From Alloalcanivorax xiamenensis (lineage in GTDB: Bacteria; Pseudomonadota; Gammaproteobacteria; Pseudomonadales; Alcanivoracaceae): 64,000 nt of DNA. Positions 43,792-51,616 of this stretch are shown one piece after another (the stretch's first letter is position 1; every line of letters begins with the position of its first letter). The translations under genes and the position numbers were made by a program. The notes under the pieces were generated by a model that worked only from the letters and a program-made list of their open reading frames with translations, did not search any database and was not told the DNA's origin. The DNA lies in contig NZ_AQPF01000003.1 in assembly GCF_009846745.1 (NCBI RefSeq), forward strand, positions 62,001 to 126,000, read 5' to 3'.

Positions 43792-44868
43792 TTAGGGCTG
43801 GTCGAAGTCGAGGACGACCTTGTCGGTGATCGGGTAGCTCTGGCAGGAGAGCACGTAACCGGCGGCGACTTCGTAGTCCTCCAGGGCGAAGTTGTTGTCC
43901 ATTTCCACTTCGCCTTCCACCACCTTGCAGCGGCAGGTGGAGCAGACGCCGGCCTTGCAGGAGAACGGCAGGTCAGCGCCGTGTTCGTTGGCGGCGTCGA
44001 GGATGTTCTTGCTGTCCCGGGGCAGTTCGACAAGCACTTCGCGGCCGTCGGCGATGATGGTGACCTGGGTTTTGTCTTCGTCGTCGGTCACTTCTTCCGG
44101 GGCGCGGTGCTTGCGCTGGGTTTGCCCTTCCACGCCGAACAGTTCGAAGTGCACGCGGCTTTTGTCCAGGCCGTTGGCAACGAGACGGTCGCGGACGGTT
44201 TCGGTCATGGATTGCGGGCCGCAGAGGAAGGCGGCGTGCAGGTTCGGGGTGTCGAGCCAGCGGGAGAAGATGGCGTCGCATTTGTCGGCGTCGAGGCGGC
44301 CGTTATAAAGGTCCACGTCCTGCTGTTCGCGGCTGAACAGATAGATGATATTCAGGCGGCCGAGATACGCGTTCTTCAGGTCACTGAGCGCTTCCCGGAA
44401 CAGGGTGGAATTACTGGAGCGGTTGCCATAAAGCAGCGTGAAGCGGCTTTTCGGTTCGGTTTCCAGGGTGGTTTTTATGATCGACAGAATTGGCGTGATA
44501 CCGCTGCCGGCGGCCACGGCCAGGTACTCGACTTCACGTTCCGAGTCCAGATCGACGTAGAAGTGACCACTGGGCGGCATGACCTCCAGAGTGTCGCCTT
44601 CCTTCAGTTCACCATTGGCAAAGCCGGAGAAACGGCCGCCGGGCACTTTCTTCACCGCCACGCGCAGGTCACCATCATGGACGCCGGTGCAGATGGAGTA
44701 GGAGCGGCGCACCTCCTCGCCGTCCATCCGGGTGCGCACGATCAGGTGCTGGCCCTGGGTGAAACGGAAAGCGTCGGTCAGTTCCGGCGGGATGTCGAAG
44801 GCGATGGACACCGCCTCTCGGGTTTCCGGTCGCACTTCGCGAATTTTTAATGGATGAAATTGGTTCAT
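43792..44868 (-). CDS. paaE: Phenylacetyl-CoA epoxidase reductase subunit PaaE
   Basis: The 358-residue electron donor passes electrons from NADPH to the PaaA diiron centre. The FAD/NAD part has RSYSICTGVHDGDLRVAVKK, AAGSGITPILSII for NAD binding and FELFGVEG. The C-terminal plant-type ferredoxin domain has CKAGVCSTCRCKV and LSCQSYP for the [2Fe-2S] cluster. ATG at 44868 is chosen; the longer open frame up to 45186 lies in the shadow of paaD. It lies 16 bases after paaD. Confidence 0.96.
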   Translation of the reverse strand: MNQFHPLKIREVRPETREAVSIAFDIPPELTDAFRFTQGQHLIVRTRMDGEEVRRSYSICTGVHDGDLRVAVKKVPGGRFSGFANGELKEGDTLEVMPPSGHFYVDLDSEREVEYLAVAAGSGITPILSIIKTTLETEPKSRFTLLYGNRSSNSTLFREALSDLKNAYLGRLNIIYLFSREQQDVDLYNGRLDADKCDAIFSRWLDTPNLHAAFLCGPQSMTETVRDRLVANGLDKSRVHFELFGVEGQTQRKHRAPEEVTDDEDKTQVTIIADGREVLVELPRDSKNILDAANEHGADLPFSCKAGVCSTCRCKVVEGEVEMDNNFALEDYEVAAGYVLSCQSYPITDKVVLDFDQP

Positions 44869-44884
44869 GTCAGGCGCTCTTGTC

Positions 44885-45424
44885 TTAAAGGCACTTGAAA
44901 TAGTCGAACGGCTCCAGGCAGTCACGGCAGCGGTAAAGCGCCTTGCACGCGGTGGAGCCGAATTCGCTGAGTTGTTCGGTGTGAGTGCTGCCGCAGTGCG
45001 GGCAGTCCGCCGGTCCCGGATCACGCAAAGTATCTCGACCGCGCCCCTTGGGCGGCGGCGCGATGCCGTAGCTCTTGAGCGCTTCGCGGCCCGTGTCGGT
45101 GATCCAGTCGGTGGTCCAGGCCGGCGCCAGCACCCGCTCGATACACGGGTCGCGAAAGCCGAAGCGTTCCAGCGCGTCTCTGACATCGCGCTCGATCACC
45201 TCGGTGGCCGGACAGCCGGAATAGGTGGGCGAGACTTTTACGTGCAGACGGTCCTGGTCCCACGCCACCGCGCGGATCATGCCGAGATCCACGACGCTGA
45301 CCACCGGCACTTCCGGATCCATCACTTCGACCAGACAGTCCCAGGCACGCTCGAGATCCGCTTCGCCCAGAGGGGTGCCGGTAAAAGCGGTCCGCTCGCG
45401 ATAGATCAGCTCACCAGGTTGCAT
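44885..45424 (-). CDS. paaD: PaaD, Fe-S cluster maturation protein for the epoxidase
   Basis: The 179-residue protein has the DUF59 core (VMDPEVPVVSVVDLGMIR and VSPTYSGCPATEVIERDV) and a C-terminal zinc/iron binding part with CPHCGSTHT and ACKALYRCRDCLEPFDYFKC, typical of PaaD. In E. coli PaaD is needed for activity and probably helps to assemble the cluster. The ATG at 45424 overlaps the end of paaC by 14 bases. A longer start is unsupported. It belongs to the paaABCDEZ transcript. Confidence 0.94.
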   Translation of the reverse strand: MQPGELIYRERTAFTGTPLGEADLERAWDCLVEVMDPEVPVVSVVDLGMIRAVAWDQDRLHVKVSPTYSGCPATEVIERDVRDALERFGFRDPCIERVLAPAWTTDWITDTGREALKSYGIAPPPKGRGRDTLRDPGPADCPHCGSTHTEQLSEFGSTACKALYRCRDCLEPFDYFKCL

Positions 45425-46166
45425 CGGGGTACGCTCGTTGCAGGTACTGCATCTCGGCCAGCAAAAAGCCCAGATGCTCGGTGTGCTTGCCGTTCTTGCC
45501 ATCCATGTAGAAGTGACGCGCCGGTTCCGGCAATTCCAGATCGGCTTCGCGGAACACGCGGGCCACTTCATCACGCCAGGCCTCCCCGACATTACCCGCG
45601 CCAATGTTGGCGTCGGCGAGTTGGTCTTCAATGGCGTCGGTGTCGGTCAGTTCGTAAGTGAAGCGCCACAGGTTTTGCACCGCGTCGGCAAGACGGCGGT
45701 GGCTTTCCTCAGTGCCCTGCCCCAGCCGCAGCATCCATTCGGTGGAACGGCGGCGGTGGTAGGTGGCTTCCTTAAGGGCCTTCGCGGCGACCGCGGCGAT
45801 GCGTTCATCGCTGGATCCGGTGAGCCGGGCAAGCACCTGGTGATGCCAGACGTCAAACAGGAACTGCTTGGCGGTGGTCACGGCGTAGTCGCCGCGCGGC
45901 TGCTCCGCGATCAGCAGATTGCGGTATTCGCGCTCGTTGCGGCGGAAGGCCAGGTGATCGGCGTCACGGCCGTCGTCGAGCAGTTCGGCGGCGTAGTCGT
46001 ACCAGTTGCGCGCCTGCCCCAGCAGATCAAGGCCCACGTTCATCATCGCCACTTCTTCTTCCAGTGCCGGGGCGTTCCCGCACCATTCGCACAGCCGTTG
46101 AGCCAAGACCATATCGGTATCGGCCAGGCGAAGAAGGTATTCGGTGAGTGCTTCACGGGTTTCCAT
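45411..46166 (-). CDS. paaC: Phenylacetyl-CoA epoxidase structural subunit PaaC
   Basis: The 251-residue protein is the ferritin-like, metal-free partner of PaaA. Signature segments are LTEYLLRLADTDMVLAQRLCEWCG, EEEVAMMNVGLDLLGQARN and GKNGKHTEHLGFLLAEMQ. The start is set at ATG 46166, matching the family, with GAGG nine bases upstream; GTG 46181 and ATG 46175 lie upstream in the same frame. It follows paaB by 11 bases. Confidence 0.95.
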   Translation of the reverse strand: METREALTEYLLRLADTDMVLAQRLCEWCGNAPALEEEVAMMNVGLDLLGQARNWYDYAAELLDDGRDADHLAFRRNEREYRNLLIAEQPRGDYAVTTAKQFLFDVWHHQVLARLTGSSDERIAAVAAKALKEATYHRRRSTEWMLRLGQGTEESHRRLADAVQNLWRFTYELTDTDAIEDQLADANIGAGNVGEAWRDEVARVFREADLELPEPARHFYMDGKNGKHTEHLGFLLAEMQYLQRAYPDATW

Positions 46167-46177
46167 GGTCGGCATCC

Positions 46178-46465
46178 TCACATCTGGTCCACTTCAGGAG
46201 GCAGCTTGTAGAAGCTGGCGTGGCGGTAGACCTTGTCGTCGGCCGGATCAAAGAAGGGCTCTTTCTCGTCGCCGGCGCTGGCGGTGATTTGCCCGGCGGG
46301 CACCACCCACAGGCTCACGCCTTCACTGCGGCGGGTGTACAGCTCGCGGGCGTTTTCCAGCGCCATCTGGGCATCAGCGGCATGCACGCTGCCCACGTGT
46401 TTGTGGTTGAGGCCGTGCTTGCTGCGCACGAAGACTTCGTAGAGGGTCCAGTCAGCCATGTTCAT
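46178..46465 (-). CDS. paaB: Phenylacetyl-CoA epoxidase small subunit PaaB
   Basis: The 95-residue subunit bridges the PaaA-PaaC heterodimers. The near-invariant pattern WTLYEVFVRSKHGLNHKHVG, then DAQMALENARELYTRRSEG and DPADDKVYRHASFY identifies it. Start at ATG 46465; another ATG two codons later (46459) is possible. It is 19 bases after paaA. Confidence 0.96.
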   Translation of the reverse strand: MNMADWTLYEVFVRSKHGLNHKHVGSVHAADAQMALENARELYTRRSEGVSLWVVPAGQITASAGDEKEPFFDPADDKVYRHASFYKLPPEVDQM

Positions 46466-46484
46466 CTCGATGGGTTGATTCAGT

Positions 46485-47480
46485 TCAGGCGGCGCTTTTT
46501 GCTTTCCGCTCTTGATTGCGGGCATACGCCACGGCGGCGTCACGCACCCACTGGCCTTCGTCGATGGCGCTCTTGCGCTGTTGAATACGCTCGACGCCGC
46601 AGGGGCTGTGGCCCTTGAGCACATCGAAGAACTCCTGCCAGTTGATCTCACCGAATTCGTAGTGGCCGGTTTCCTCATTCCATTTCAGGTCCGGGTCCGG
46701 CGCGGTACAGCCAAGGAATTCCAGTTGCGGCACGGTCTGATCGAGGAAACGCTGGCGCAGTTCGTCGTTGCCGTGGCGTTTGATTTTCCAGGCCATGGAT
46801 TGGGCGGAGTTCGGTGAGTTGGCGTCGGAGGGGCCGAACATCATCAGTGATGGCCACCAGAAACGATTGATCGCATCCTGCACCATGGCTTTCTGCTCGT
46901 CGGTGCCTTCACGCATCATGGTGAGCAGGATTTCGTAACCCTGGCGCTGGTGGAAACTCTCTTCCTTGCACACGCGGATCATGGCGCGGGCATAGGGTCC
47001 GTAGGAGCAACGCTGCAGCGGCACCTGGTTGACGATGGCGGCACCGTCCACCAACCAGCCGATGGCGCCCATGTCGGCCCAGGTCAATGTCGGGTAGGTG
47101 AAGATGGAGGAGAATTTCACCTCGCCGCGATGCAGCTTTTCGATTTCCTCGTCGCGGTCGGCGCCGAGGGTCTCCATGGCGCTGTACAGGTACAGGCCGT
47201 GACCGGCTTCGTCCTGGATCTTCGCCATCAGCTGCAACTTACGCTTCAAGGTCGGCGCCCGGGTCAGCCAGTTGCCTTCCGGCAGCATGCCGACGATCTC
47301 GGAATGGGCGTGCTGCGAGATCTGCCGGATCAGCGTCTTGCGGTAGCCTTCGGGCATCCAGTTCTTCGGCTCGATGCGCACTTCCGCATCCACCTTCTCC
47401 TGGAAGTGCCTCTCTTCCGGACTCATCTCCTCCAGGCTTTTCAGGCGCTTGGCGCCGGTATCCACCTGCTGTGCGTACAT
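46485..47480 (-). CDS. paaA: Phenylacetyl-CoA 1,2-epoxidase catalytic subunit PaaA
   Basis: The 331-residue diiron subunit inserts one oxygen atom into the ring of phenylacetyl-CoA. Iron-site helices are visible: SEIVGMLPEGNW, MAKIQDEAGHGLYLYSAMETLG with Glu and His ligands, and RVCKEESFHQRQG. ATG at 47480 has GGGAG five bases before. It is the first gene of paaABCDEZ. The upstream gap holds a promoter that overlaps the clearest copy of the PaaX operator. Confidence 0.97.
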   Translation of the reverse strand: MYAQQVDTGAKRLKSLEEMSPEERHFQEKVDAEVRIEPKNWMPEGYRKTLIRQISQHAHSEIVGMLPEGNWLTRAPTLKRKLQLMAKIQDEAGHGLYLYSAMETLGADRDEEIEKLHRGEVKFSSIFTYPTLTWADMGAIGWLVDGAAIVNQVPLQRCSYGPYARAMIRVCKEESFHQRQGYEILLTMMREGTDEQKAMVQDAINRFWWPSLMMFGPSDANSPNSAQSMAWKIKRHGNDELRQRFLDQTVPQLEFLGCTAPDPDLKWNEETGHYEFGEINWQEFFDVLKGHSPCGVERIQQRKSAIDEGQWVRDAAVAYARNQERKAKSAA

Positions 47481-47529
47481 GAGGTTCTCCCTGCTCCGTC
47501 GTGGCGGTGGTGCCACCCATAGGGGCAGT

Positions 47530-47575
47530 ATTATATGACACATAAATTTATGTCAATAGCAAGTTTATGTGTCAT
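47530..47575 (-). promoter_or_regulatory. paaA promoter with perfect 12-bp inverted-repeat operator
   Basis: ATGACACATAAA (47535-47546) and TTTATGTGTCAT (47564-47575) are exact inverted repeats with a 17-base spacer. Read leftward, TTGACA (47551-47556) and TATAAT (47530-47535) form a near-consensus promoter with a short 15-base spacer. The operator covers both boxes, as expected for repression. The rest of 47481-47892 has the terminator and hairpin listed separately, and no gene. Confidence 0.75.
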
Positions 47576-47772
47576 GTTTTGACGTCCCTTATCATTATTT
47601 CACTGTTTTTTATATATATTCTTATTAATCAATAAGTTATCCAAAAATAGAAACACAGCCCCATTCCTTTAAAAGACATCTTGATAGCCCAAAGGATCAT
47701 CAATCCGATACGGTAGTACCCAGAATGAGGATCCAAATCGCGGACTCTTTAGGGGATTTTTCCGCGCATAGC

Positions 47773-47801
47773 AAAACGCCGGTCGGGTATCCGGACCGGC
47801 G
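47773..47801 (-). terminator. Rho-independent terminator after the cupin gene
   Basis: On the reverse strand CGCCGGTC (47794-47801) and GACCGGCG (47777-47784) form a hairpin with a 9-base loop, followed by TTTT (47773-47776). Confidence 0.8.
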
Positions 47802-47832
47802 CGGCGATATGAATCAGGGAAGACCGACGCTC

Positions 47833-47896
47833 TTAGGGCCTGTTCACGCTATTTGCATCGCGCCTGCTGGATGCAAATAGCGTGAACAGGCCCTAA
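47833..47896. repeat. Perfect 27-bp inverted repeat hairpin
   Basis: Arms 47833-47859 and 47870-47896 are perfectly complementary (TTAGGGCCTGTTCACGCTAT and onward) with a 10-base loop. The right arm contains the stop codon of the cupin gene. There is no T-tract, and an ordinary terminator lies 30 bases further, so this may be an inserted palindromic element or solo transposon end. Confidence 0.75.
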
Positions 47897-48273
47897 CCGG
47901 CAGGCAGTGGTTCCACCCACTCCTCGGTACCGTGACGGGGGGTGACGAACAGCACCTGGATGGAAGGGGTATGCAGGGTGGCCGTGTGCGGCAGGCCACG
48001 GGGAATCAGCAGCGCGTGGCCGGAGGCCAGTTCATGGGCCAGCAAGGTCCCATCCGGCTGCCGCACCCGCATGGTCAGACGACCGTCCAGGATCACCAGC
48101 AGCTCATCGCCACGTGGGTGACGCTCCCAACTGCCATCGGAACGAGTGTTGTGAATGGTGATCACCCCGACCATGGACTCCTCGTCGCAGCGATGGTGGC
48201 CGAGCAGGGAGAAAGGCTGATCGTCGGGAATGGCGTCCACGGCTTGCCGCAGATTGACGGCGACGGAGGACAT
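47893..48273 (-). CDS. Cupin-domain protein
   Basis: The 126-residue protein has the double-strand cupin pattern: HPRGDELLVILDGRLTMRV (motif 1) and GHALLIPRGLPHTATLH (motif 2) with the metal-site histidine and glutamate. ATG at 48273 with AAGGAG seven bases before is chosen. Small cupins of this type often detoxify or sense a small molecule. It is divergent from a TetR regulator 118 bases away, which probably controls it. Confidence 0.85.
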   Translation of the reverse strand: MSSVAVNLRQAVDAIPDDQPFSLLGHHRCDEESMVGVITIHNTRSDGSWERHPRGDELLVILDGRLTMRVRQPDGTLLAHELASGHALLIPRGLPHTATLHTPSIQVLFVTPRHGTEEWVEPLPAG

Positions 48274-48391
48274 AGCGGGCTCCTTGTTAGCAGTGATGGA
48301 CAACAGGGGGTCGAAGGATGGCAACGTTGTTGCGCTTCAGAAATTATGCGAGTGTTTCCTCACATTTCCCATTCGCATTCCGGAGCCCGCC

Positions 48392-49015
48392 ATGCCACCC
48401 TCCTCGACGCCCACGGAGCCCCGTAAACAGCCGCGTCAGGCCCGCTCCCACGCCACGGTGGAAGCCCTGCTGGAAGCCACGGCTCAGGTTTTGGTGGCCC
48501 ACGATTACAAGGGCGCCACCACCGCCCGCATCGCCGAACGGGCCGGCGTCAGCATCGGTTCGCTGTATCAGTACTTTCCCAATCTGGAGTCGCTGGTGGC
48601 GGCGCTGGTGGATCGGCATGCCCAGGGCCTGCTGGAGGTGATGGACCGGGCTCTGGAAGGCGACGACGCGGCCGGGTTGGAAGGCGGTCTGCGGACGCTG
48701 ATTCACGCCGGCCTGGACATGCAACGCCTGGACCCGGCGCTGCACCGGGTGTTGATGGAGCAATTGCCCAATGTGGACCGCTTACGCCGGGCGCGGGACA
48801 CCAGCCACCGTCTCACCGGCCTGATCGAAGCCTTTCTATGCCGTCATGCCGATCAGCTGGCTCCCGGACGCCAGCCGGCTCTGGCCGCCGTGGTGGTGGA
48901 AACCAGCCTGGAAGCCGTGGCGCACCGGGCGGTGAACGATTACCCGTCAGCGGCGGAACAGCAACAACTCCAGGATGAGCTGTATGACCTGCTGCGGAAC
49001 TATCTCACCCGTTAG
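48392..49015 (+). CDS. TetR/AcrR family transcriptional regulator
   Basis: The 207-residue regulator has a clear N-terminal TetR helix-turn-helix: ATVEALLEATAQVLVAHDYKG, TTARIAERAGVSIGSLYQYFPN (quoted here in part: AERAGVSIGSLYQYFPN). The C-terminal part is the ligand-binding helical domain. Start at ATG 48392 behind GGAG. It is divergent from the cupin gene. Confidence 0.9.
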   Translation: MPPSSTPTEPRKQPRQARSHATVEALLEATAQVLVAHDYKGATTARIAERAGVSIGSLYQYFPNLESLVAALVDRHAQGLLEVMDRALEGDDAAGLEGGLRTLIHAGLDMQRLDPALHRVLMEQLPNVDRLRRARDTSHRLTGLIEAFLCRHADQLAPGRQPALAAVVVETSLEAVAHRAVNDYPSAAEQQQLQDELYDLLRNYLTR

Positions 49016-49150
49016 CGGGCTGGTTAGTCCCGATCCGGCGCGCCCAACGGGAACAGAGGCCGGTACGACCGGGTCTCATGGTCGGACGGAAAGGCCGGGA
49101 TTCGACAACCGCCATGGCTTCCGGAACGGTCCCCCCGACTCGCCGTGGAC

Positions 49151-49597
49151 TCAGGATGACTTATCCCCGGCCTCGTCCTCCAGCCACTGCAATCCGGAAT
49201 AGGGTTTCTCCCTCAACGCTCTTAAACGGGAGGCCAGATCGCCGCGGTGAAACTCCAGCTTATGGCCGTCGGGATCAAGGAAATAAAGGGAGTCGCCTTC
49301 GCTGCGGTTGTCTTTCCAGAGAGAGACGCCATGGCGGCGCAGCAGGTCAGCCTTTTCCCAGAACGCCGATTCCGTGAGGGAAAAGGCAACGTGCGAGTAT
49401 TCCGGCAAAGGGCCTTGCCGAGTCCGATTGTCCAAGGATAAGCAAACCCAATCGCCACCGGACCGAAGATAAGCACCGCCATCCCAACGCACAGCGGCTG
49501 TCATGCCAACGATATCGGTATAGAACCTCAGGGAGCGGTCCAGGTCGGAGACCGACAGTGTTATGTGGTTAATACCTTGTCCGCCGCCTCGATGCAT
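49151..49597 (-). CDS. fosA: FosA-type fosfomycin glutathione transferase (VOC family)
   Basis: The 148-residue protein keeps the residues of FosA: metal ligands H11, H69 and E115, active-site T13, the potassium loop S99-E100-G101-D102-S103 in NRSEGDSLYFLDPDG, K95, Y105 and R124. It should add glutathione to fosfomycin with Mn2+ and K+. Compared with typical FosA it has a 12-residue polar C-terminal tail. It stands alone in a 0.7 kb space between the TetR and ribD genes. Chromosomal fosA is common in soil and marine gammaproteobacteria. Confidence 0.85.
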   Translation of the reverse strand: MHRGGGQGINHITLSVSDLDRSLRFYTDIVGMTAAVRWDGGAYLRSGGDWVCLSLDNRTRQGPLPEYSHVAFSLTESAFWEKADLLRRHGVSLWKDNRSEGDSLYFLDPDGHKLEFHRGDLASRLRALREKPYSGLQWLEDEAGDKSS

Positions 49598-49702
49598 AGA
49601 CCAATCCGCTCTTTGGCTCTGATTCTTCCCTCTTCCCTTTTAGAGGATAGCGTCGAACACCGGGACAAACTATTCGCTGCCCAGGCAGCTTCCCACAGCG
49701 GT

Positions 49703-50821
49703 TCAATATCCTGGTACCAGCGTCAGCCGCAGGTCGTTGCCCAGTTGCCGCACATCAGCCCAGCGCAGGGATACTTTTTCCGCCATGCGTACCAGCGGCA
49801 AGGTGAGCAGGCCACGGGCATCGGTGCCGAGCAGCGCCGGCGCCATGTAGACAATCAATTCGTCGAACAGCGCTTCGCGGACGAAAGCCCCCGCCAGGGT
49901 GGCGCCGCATTCCACCAGGATTTCGTTACATTCCCGCCGGCTCAGGTCCGCCAGCAGCGCTTTCAGATCCACGCCGGAGCCGGAGCTGGGCAGGTGCATG
50001 ACCTCGGCGCCGGTCGCTTCCAGGGCACGCTGCCGTTCGGGATGGGCTTCGCCGCCGACGATCAGGCAGGGACCCGCGGCGGTGACCACGGGGACGTCCA
50101 CCGGCGTGCGCAAGCGCCGGTCGAGGATCACCCGCAAAGGTTGGCGGACCTGATCGGAGCCGTATTCGCCCAGCCGCCACTGGTCCGCGCGCACGGTGTA
50201 GGAAGGCCGGTCCGCCAGCACCGTGCCGATGCCGGTGATCACCGCCGAGCTGCGCGCGCGCAGCCGTTGCACGTCCTCGCGGGCCTCTGGGCCCGTAATC
50301 CACTGGGATTCGCCGCTGGCCATGGCGGTCCGGCCGTCCACGCTGGCGGCCACTTTGATACGCACCCAGGGCCGCTCACCGCGCATGCGGCGGCTGAACC
50401 CGGGATTCAGGGTCCGGGCTTCCGCCTCTTGCAGCCCCACTTCCACCTGAATACCGGCGGCGCGCAACTTGCCAAAACCGTTACCGGCCACTTGCGGGTT
50501 CGGGTCCTCCATGGCCGCCACCACGCGGACGACGCCGGCCTCGACCAGGGCGTCGGCGCAGGGGCCGGTGCGGCCGGTGTGGGAACAGGGCTCGAGGGTG
50601 ACATAGGCGGTGGCGCCGCGCGCCTCGGCGCCAGCGATGGCGAGCGCATGACGTTCGGCATGGGGCTCGCCGGCGCGGGCATGAAAGCCCTCGGCGATGA
50701 TCCGCCCGTCCCGGGCGATGACGCAGCCCACACGGGGGTTGGGATCGGTGGTATACAGTCCTCTCCGGGCCAGTTGCAGGGCCCGGATCATGCAATGCTG
50801 ATCAAAGGCCGGATCGCTCAT
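49703..50821 (-). CDS. ribD: Bifunctional riboflavin biosynthesis deaminase/reductase RibD
   Basis: The 372-residue enzyme carries out the second and third steps of riboflavin synthesis. N-terminal deaminase: GEPHAERHALA (zinc His and catalytic Glu) and TLEPCSHTGRTGPC (zinc cysteines). C-terminal reductase from about 150: VRIKVAASVDGRTAMASGES and VECGATLAGAF. ATG at 50821 overlaps the end of nrdR by four bases. In many relatives ribE/ribBA follow, but here the next gene is fosA, so the other rib genes are elsewhere. Confidence 0.96.
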   Translation of the reverse strand: MSDPAFDQHCMIRALQLARRGLYTTDPNPRVGCVIARDGRIIAEGFHARAGEPHAERHALAIAGAEARGATAYVTLEPCSHTGRTGPCADALVEAGVVRVVAAMEDPNPQVAGNGFGKLRAAGIQVEVGLQEAEARTLNPGFSRRMRGERPWVRIKVAASVDGRTAMASGESQWITGPEAREDVQRLRARSSAVITGIGTVLADRPSYTVRADQWRLGEYGSDQVRQPLRVILDRRLRTPVDVPVVTAAGPCLIVGGEAHPERQRALEATGAEVMHLPSSGSGVDLKALLADLSRRECNEILVECGATLAGAFVREALFDELIVYMAPALLGTDARGLLTLPLVRMAEKVSLRWADVRQLGNDLRLTLVPGY

Positions 50822-51303
50822 GCGCCGTCCTTGCCGTCCTTTTTATCACCAGTCCGGCTTCGCAATCGATCCACTTCGGCGGCGAATTCGGAAATGTCCT
50901 GGAAGCTGCGGTAGACCGAGGCGAAGCGCACGTAGGCCACGTCGTCCAACTGTTGCAACGCCTCCATGACGAATTCCCCCAGCTCCCGCGCCGGCAATTC
51001 CCGCTCACCGGTGGCCCGCAGTTGATGACAAATGCGACTGATGGCGGCTTCCAGGTCCTCCACGCTCACCGGACGCTTCTCCAGTGCCCGCTGCATACCG
51101 GCACGAAGCTTGTTCTCATCGAACGGCTGACGGGTACCGTCGGACTTGATCACCCGCGGCATCACCAGCTCGGCGGTTTCAAAGGTGGTGAACCGCTCGT
51201 TGCAGCTCAGACACTCACGGCGACGCCGCACCTGGCCACCATCGGCCACCAGCCGGGAGTCGATCACCTTGGTGTCTTGAGCGCCGCAGAAGGGACAGTA
51301 CAT
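50818..51303 (-). CDS. nrdR: Transcriptional repressor NrdR
   Basis: The 161-residue ATP/dATP-sensing repressor of ribonucleotide reductase genes. The zinc ribbon has MYCPFCGAQDTKVIDSR (quoted in part) and RRRECLSCNERFTTFE with two CxxC pairs, followed by the ATP-cone domain (about 50-140) with RVIKSDGTRQPFDENKL. It is cotranscribed with ribD, with an ATGA overlap, a common gammaproteobacterial arrangement. Confidence 0.97.
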   Translation of the reverse strand: MYCPFCGAQDTKVIDSRLVADGGQVRRRRECLSCNERFTTFETAELVMPRVIKSDGTRQPFDENKLRAGMQRALEKRPVSVEDLEAAISRICHQLRATGERELPARELGEFVMEALQQLDDVAYVRFASVYRSFQDISEFAAEVDRLRSRTGDKKDGKDGA

Positions 51304-51315
51304 GGGAAGACCAGT

Positions 51316-51342
51316 TGACAGTTAAAAGTGAACAGTGAATAG
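51316..51342. repeat. Flanking repeat of the four-helix-bundle remnant, left
   Basis: TGACAGTTAAAAGTGAACAG plus TGAATAG resembles, inverted, the words GTTAACTGTTCCCTGTTAAC and CTATTCACT at 51583-51615. The pair brackets the truncated gene at 51357-51506. Confidence 0.5.
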
Positions 51343-51356
51343 AGGAAACAAGCTCA

Positions 51357-51506
51357 TTATCGCTGACTTTTGGCGGTTTTGATAATGGCGATCAAGATCC
51401 GTAACAGTTCCTGACAGTCAGCGCGCATGGACAGACCCGCGTCCGGGCCAAAGTAGCCTGCTTCCGACAACAGATCTATCCAGTAGTCCGTTTCATTGGC
51501 AGCTTT
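51357..51506 (-). pseudogene. Fragment of a four-helix-bundle (23S rRNA IVP) protein
   Basis: Forty-nine in-frame codons end in TAA at 51357-51359. They read KAANETDYWIDLLSEAGYF, then MRADCQELLRILIAIIKTAK, the C-terminal half of the about 120-residue four-helix-bundle family. An in-frame stop at 51507 blocks any longer version, so the N-terminal half is missing. The remnant and its flanking repeats fill the gap between glyA and nrdR (51304-51616), where I see no other gene. Confidence 0.72.
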
Positions 51507-51582
51507 TCACCACCCTCAACGCAAAAGCGCGGGATTTCCCCCGCGCCACATGCCGGTCCGTCATCCATGACCCCCGTTTTTC

Positions 51583-51615
51583 GCTGTTAACTGTTCCCTG
51601 TTAACTATTCACTTT
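51583..51615. repeat. Flanking repeat of the four-helix-bundle remnant, right
   Basis: GCTGTTAACTGTTCCCTGTT and AACTATTCACTTTG contain the same words as the left repeat at 51316-51342 in inverted orientation, and also an internal repetition of GTTAACT. Confidence 0.5.
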
Positions 51616-51616
51616 G

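Noticed and set aside
41527..44850. Forward-strand open frame of 1107 codons opposite paaZ and paaE
   Set aside because: It is antisense to two well supported genes, lacks a ribosome site and shows only runs of Gly, Val, Ala and His from G+C-biased third positions; composition explains it.
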